A stretch of 54,233 nucleotides of DNA from positions 1-54,233 of the forward strand of contig JAZQJX010000004.1 of NCBI GenBank assembly GCA_045541875.1. The letters run 5' to 3'. Shown here in pieces: positions 50,759 to 54,233 of this stretch (its first letter is position 1; each line of letters starts with the position of its first letter). The DNA is from RGIG1828 sp045541875 (lineage in GTDB: Bacteria > Bacillota > Clostridia > UMGS1810). The translations under genes and the position numbers were made by a program. The notes beneath the pieces were generated by a model. It was not told the origin of the DNA. It did no database searches and saw only the letters and a list, made by a program, of their open reading frames with translations.

Positions 50759-50833
50759 ATTTACCTAAGAATAAGATTTTGTTAAACTTAAATTTGAAAG
50801 ACATATTTATGATATTAAAATGAGGTGTTATTT

Positions 50834-51853
50834 ATGAAAAAGATAAAAGTCGGTCAGATTGGTATTGGTCATAATCATGGAGAATCAAAAATGGCTGCTT
50901 TCAGAAAATTCCCCGAACTTTTTGATGTGGTTGGATATGCCGAGGATGATGAAAGATGGATAAATGTGAGGGGTAATGCCAACGCATATAGCGATCTTCA
51001 AAGAATGAGTGTTGATGATATAATAGAAAAATGTGATGCGGTCATTATTGAAACAGATGTTTGGAATCTCACAAAAATTGCCCAAAAGTGTGTGGATGCA
51101 GGAAAACACATCCATCTGGATAAACCCGCAAGTGGAACTTTGGAAGAATTCAAAAAAGTTCTTGATACTGCCAAAGAAAAAAATCTCATTGTTCAGATGG
51201 GGTATATGTATAGGTATAATCCTGCCGTATTAAAATGTTTTGAACACATAAAAAACGGTGACCTTGGCGAAATTTATTCCATTAATGCGGAAATGAGCAC
51301 ATTCCATGATGTTAAATATAAAAAATGGCTTAAAAACTTTAATGGCGGAATAATGTATATTCTTGGCAGTCACCTTGTTGACCTTGCGGTGTATATTCTC
51401 GGAAAGCCAAATAAAATCACATCATTTATGAAACATACAATGCTTGATGATGTTGATTTTGAAGATAATAATCTTGCTGTGCTTGAATATGAAAAAGCAC
51501 TTGTAAGAATATATGTTTCATCTGTTGAAGTAAACGGCTGGGGCAGAAGACAACTTATGGTTTCCGGAAGCAAAGGGACGGTTAACATCATGCCGCTGGA
51601 AAACGAATGCACTATGACATATGCAGATTTAAACATATGCGGTAATAATAGTTATGAAGATGTAAAAACAAAGGTTGATGTATCTGATGTTCCGAAAGAT
51701 GCAAGATATGATGATATGGTCAAAGACTTCTATTCATACATAATTGGTGAAAAAGATAATCCCTTTACATATGAACATGACTATCTTGTTCAGGAGGTTT
51801 TATCCGAAATTGTTGGCGGAATCAGATTTAACAGCGAAAATCCATATTTATAA
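50834..51853 (+). CDS. Gfo/Idh/MocA-family oxidoreductase
   Basis: 339 residues with an N-terminal Rossmann fold (KVGQIGIGHNHGESK; the usual GxGxxG is modified to GIGHNH) and the family KP motif as HLDKPASG (usually EKP). The C-terminal alpha/beta domain has GGIMYILGSHLVDLAVY, with the catalytic-region His-Asp pair. These NAD(P) enzymes oxidise or reduce sugar-like compounds; the substrate is not evident. GAGGTG lies before the ATG at 50834; the frame opens at GTG 50825. It precedes the GH20 gene by 15 bases, so they are probably one transcript. Confidence 0.85.
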   Translation: MKKIKVGQIGIGHNHGESKMAAFRKFPELFDVVGYAEDDERWINVRGNANAYSDLQRMSVDDIIEKCDAVIIETDVWNLTKIAQKCVDAGKHIHLDKPASGTLEEFKKVLDTAKEKNLIVQMGYMYRYNPAVLKCFEHIKNGDLGEIYSINAEMSTFHDVKYKKWLKNFNGGIMYILGSHLVDLAVYILGKPNKITSFMKHTMLDDVDFEDNNLAVLEYEKALVRIYVSSVEVNGWGRRQLMVSGSKGTVNIMPLENECTMTYADLNICGNNSYEDVKTKVDVSDVPKDARYDDMVKDFYSYIIGEKDNPFTYEHDYLVQEVLSEIVGGIRFNSENPYL

Positions 51854-51868
51854 AAACAGGAGGATACT

Positions 51869-53479
51869 ATGAACAATATGCTTGGAGTTATGATTGACTG
51901 TTCAAGAAATGCAGTCATGAATGTTGAATCAGTAAAAAAATATGCATCAATTATTAAGAAAATGGGATATAATACCTTGATGCTTTACACCGAGGATACG
52001 TATGAAGTTCCAAATCAGCCTCTTTTTGGTCATCTGAGAGGCAGATATTCAAAAGATGAATTAAAAGAACTTGATAAATACTGTCTGTCCATAGGCATAG
52101 AACTTATCCCGTGTATTCAGACGTTGGCGCATCTGAACGCCATGTTCAAATGGACAGATGAATATTCTGACATAAATGACTGCGATGACATTTTGATTGC
52201 AAGTGATGAAAATGTTCTTTCTCTCATAGACAATATGTTGAATGTTGTTTCAGAATGTTTCACAACAAAAAAAGTACATATTGGTATGGATGAAGCATTC
52301 CGTATAGGAACAGGAAAATATCAGAAGATCCATGGAATAAGAGACAGATTCGATATAATCAATGAACATCTTCACAAAGTGTGTGAAATTGCATCAAAAT
52401 ATGAACTTGAACCTATGGTCTGGAGTGATATGTTTACAACTCTTGCTCTTGGCACAGATAATCAATATGATGTTGTTGAAGATAAATCAGCACTTCTGGA
52501 AAAAGCAAAACTTCCCGAAAACCTGACTTTGGTATATTGGGATTATATTTCAAAAGATCCCCGTCATTGTGAAAAAATAATCAAAACTAATCAACTTTTT
52601 GAAAGACCAGTTGCATATGCTGCCGGAGCATGGACATGGAGAGGATTTGCACCATCGAACAAAAACAGTATTGGATGCACACTCAGGGCAATTGAGGCTT
52701 GTAACAATACCGGTGTAAAAGATATGATTATCACCGTTTGGGGCGATGACGGTAATGAATGCTCGCCATATTCAATTCTGCCATTTCTTATGACTGTTGC
52801 AGAGATCGTCAATGGTAATAATGATGAAAAATCTGTCAAAGATAAATTCAAAGAAATAACAGGCTGTTCATATGACAGTTTTATGATTTTTGACAAAATG
52901 GATGAACTTGTAGGAAATCATAACACTGAGCAGGATTATTATTATAATCCCTGCAAGTATCTCTTATATAACGATCCGTTTCTTGGAATCAGAGACTATA
53001 TGTGTTCATCAGATGACTGTCTGTATTATAAAAATCTTTCAAAAGAGATTAATGCAGTTTCTGATAAAGGGGAATTTGGATATCTGTTTGATTTTTATGA
53101 GAAACTTGCCCGTGTCCTTTCTGTAAAAAGCGATCTTGGTTTACGCACAAGAAAAGCATATCTTGAAAAAGATACCGAAACCCTTAAAATTATAGTTTCA
53201 GATTATGATAAAACTATAGAACTTATAAATGATTTTCACAAGGCACATCAGACAAGATGGTTCATTGATAATAAACCGCATGGATTTGATGTTCAGGATA
53301 TAAGAATAGGGGGACTCATTCAGCGACTCAGAAGTTGCAAGGAAAGATTATTGATGTTTATAAATGGTGAAATCAGTAACATATCTGAACTTGATGAACC
53401 TGTTTTGAATGATACAAATGGTTCCGGATTCTGGTGGAGAGTTTCTACGCCGAATATAATAGGGCACTGTCTTGATTAA
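51869..53479 (+). CDS. GH20-family beta-N-acetylhexosaminidase-like enzyme
   Basis: 536 residues with a TIM barrel like GH20. The motif HIGMDEA (H137, D141, E142) is the catalytic Asp-Glu pair used in substrate-assisted cleavage; PCIQTLAHLNAMFKW and AWTWRGF resemble other active-site strands. It has no signal peptide and no N-terminal GH20b domain, so it probably acts inside the cell on short imported HexNAc glycosides. AGGAGG precedes the ATG. The last 150 residues are helical and not assigned. The link to the neighbouring galacturonide genes is positional only. Confidence 0.85.
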   Translation: MNNMLGVMIDCSRNAVMNVESVKKYASIIKKMGYNTLMLYTEDTYEVPNQPLFGHLRGRYSKDELKELDKYCLSIGIELIPCIQTLAHLNAMFKWTDEYSDINDCDDILIASDENVLSLIDNMLNVVSECFTTKKVHIGMDEAFRIGTGKYQKIHGIRDRFDIINEHLHKVCEIASKYELEPMVWSDMFTTLALGTDNQYDVVEDKSALLEKAKLPENLTLVYWDYISKDPRHCEKIIKTNQLFERPVAYAAGAWTWRGFAPSNKNSIGCTLRAIEACNNTGVKDMIITVWGDDGNECSPYSILPFLMTVAEIVNGNNDEKSVKDKFKEITGCSYDSFMIFDKMDELVGNHNTEQDYYYNPCKYLLYNDPFLGIRDYMCSSDDCLYYKNLSKEINAVSDKGEFGYLFDFYEKLARVLSVKSDLGLRTRKAYLEKDTETLKIIVSDYDKTIELINDFHKAHQTRWFIDNKPHGFDVQDIRIGGLIQRLRSCKERLLMFINGEISNISELDEPVLNDTNGSGFWWRVSTPNIIGHCLD

Positions 53480-53490
53480 ATGTCCTTAAA

Positions 53491-53526
53491 AAATATACGC
53501 ACCCATATAGAGGTGCGTATATTTTT
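53491..53526 (+). terminator. Terminator after the GH20 gene
   Basis: A perfect 13 bp stem (53491-53503 with 53512-53524) with an 8-base loop, followed by TTG after a T-rich arm. Confidence 0.85.
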
Positions 53527-53594
53527 GTCTCTGTCCTATATAAGTATTGGTGAAGAAAAAATATACATTTTCTATGATGATTATGCGTAAATAG

Positions 53595-53623
53595 ATGACA
53601 AATGAGCAAAAGTATGCTATAAT
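53595..53623 (+). promoter_or_regulatory. Promoter of the methyltransferase gene
   Basis: ATGACA (53595-53600), 17 bases, and TATAAT (53618-53623) preceded by TGC, an extended -10. The start codon lies 78 bases downstream. Confidence 0.6.
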
Positions 53624-53700
53624 ATGGTTAGAAATTGAAACTTTTTACAATCTATATAGATAGAAGAGTTATACAAATAAGAATTTAACGGAGATTATGT

Positions 53701-54233
53701 ATGCTTGAAAAAATGAGTGATTTCTTTGAGGCAAGACTTGACGGATATGATGAGCATATGATGACTAACATCGAATATGCAAGCGAGTTCTATCCTTTTT
53801 CGGCAAAGCAATTACCGACCGCTGAAAACTGTTGCATACTTGATTTGGGTTGCGGTACAGGATTGGAACTGCAAGAATATTATAAGCGTAATTCTTCGGC
53901 AAAGGTTACGGGAATAGACCTTTCGGAAGGAATGCTAACCGAGCTTCAACGAAAATTCGTTGGCAAGGATATAACCTTGATTCTTGGCTCATATTTTGAT
54001 GTGCCGCTTGGTGAGAATATGTTTGATGCCGCTGTATCGGTGGAAAGCTTGCACCATTTCACAAAAGAAGAAAAGGTGGGCTTGTATTCTAAATTGCACA
54101 TCGCATTAAAGGATGATGGCTATTTTATACTTACGGATTATTTTTCCTTATCTGATAATGAGGAACGGATGCACCGTAACAATTTGATAGCTCTGAAAAC
54201 AGAACAAGGTATTACCGATGACGAGTTTTACCA
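53701..54233 (+). CDS. SAM-dependent methyltransferase (runs off the window)
   Basis: The frame from ATG 53701 (ACGGAG upstream) stays open for 177 codons to the window end, so the C-terminus is missing. It begins MLEKMSDFFEARLDGYDEHM and has the class I SAM-binding motif CILDLGCGTGLEL near residue 43, an acidic GIDLSEGML about 20 residues later, and VSVESLHHF as post-motif. This is a Methyltransf_25/11-type small-molecule or protein methyltransferase of unknown substrate. Confidence 0.85.
   Translation, partial: MLEKMSDFFEARLDGYDEHMMTNIEYASEFYPFSAKQLPTAENCCILDLGCGTGLELQEYYKRNSSAKVTGIDLSEGMLTELQRKFVGKDITLILGSYFDVPLGENMFDAAVSVESLHHFTKEEKVGLYSKLHIALKDDGYFILTDYFSLSDNEERMHRNNLIALKTEQGITDDEFY

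Noticed and set aside
1..54233. tRNA, rRNA, riboswitch or prophage genes
   Set aside because: I looked for tRNA-like cloverleaf ends, T-box and common riboswitch cores, integrases and phage structural genes and found none that I could support by eye.

Overview
The window looks like chromosomal DNA of a low-GC, spore-forming anaerobic Firmicute, most likely an uncultured gut-type member of the Clostridia. The reasons are AT-rich sequence with GGAGG-type ribosome binding sites and TTGACA/TATAAT promoters, anaerobe enzymes (a flavodiiron protein and a glycyl radical enzyme), a CwlD-type spore amidase, class IB PyrD/PyrK, an mgl-type sugar ABC system and an HPr with both His15 and Ser46. I saw no tRNA, rRNA, CRISPR array, prophage or intact insertion sequence.

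Layout. 1-1510: an AGE-family epimerase gene lies between two short-hairpin repeat elements. 1573-10582: a YfcE-like phosphodiesterase on the minus strand, then a plus-strand run with an FAD oxidoreductase, acyl-ACP thioesterase, EamA exporter, MATE exporter, a flavodiiron-flavodoxin-flavin reductase-rubredoxin fusion, a cysteine synthase-like enzyme and a stand-alone GMP synthase ATP-pyrophosphatase subunit. 10979-16894: the most unusual region. A BlaI-type repressor and a BlaR1/MecR1-type M56 protease that stops right after its protease domain are followed by four tandem genes. Their products share an almost identical N-terminal tail and membrane anchor but carry different extracytoplasmic domains (copper-amine-oxidase-like, NTF2-like, LytM/M23). 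17094-22575: an AraC regulator diverges from a glycyl radical enzyme, an SMP-30 lactonase and a MATE exporter, with an internally deleted esterase relic between them. 22576-26387: gene-poor, with relics of a second glycyl radical enzyme and a second AraC gene, two unknown small ORFs, and a Na/Pi cotransporter behind PhoP-box-like repeats.

26388-34092: HPr, UvrC, an mglBAC sugar importer on the minus strand and a divergent AMP-forming acyl-CoA synthetase. 34180-40525: a compact pyrimidine operon pyrC-K-D-F-E-B-I plus one uncharacterised gene. 40535-45563: a membrane protein, CwlD, HtpG, class II fructose-bisphosphate aldolase and an RluA-type pseudouridine synthase. 45556-53479: an AraC regulator diverges from a galacturonide-use cluster (GH4 alpha-galacturonidase, tagaturonate reductase, altronate dehydratase, Gfo/Idh oxidoreductase, GH20 hexosaminidase). 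A SAM methyltransferase gene runs off the right end.

How they work together. The GH4, UxaB and UxaA enzymes form a continuous path from galacturonides through tagaturonate and altronate to 2-keto-3-deoxygluconate; UxaC and the KDG kinase and aldolase are not in the window. The pyr operon covers UMP synthesis except carbamoyl-phosphate synthetase and dihydroorotate oxidation partners outside PyrDK. The BlaI/M56/four-paralog locus is my best candidate for an undescribed system: it looks like a one-component antirepressor protease whose C-terminal sensor half was split off and multiplied. All functional statements come from reading the translated sequence and recalled family motifs; no database search was possible.
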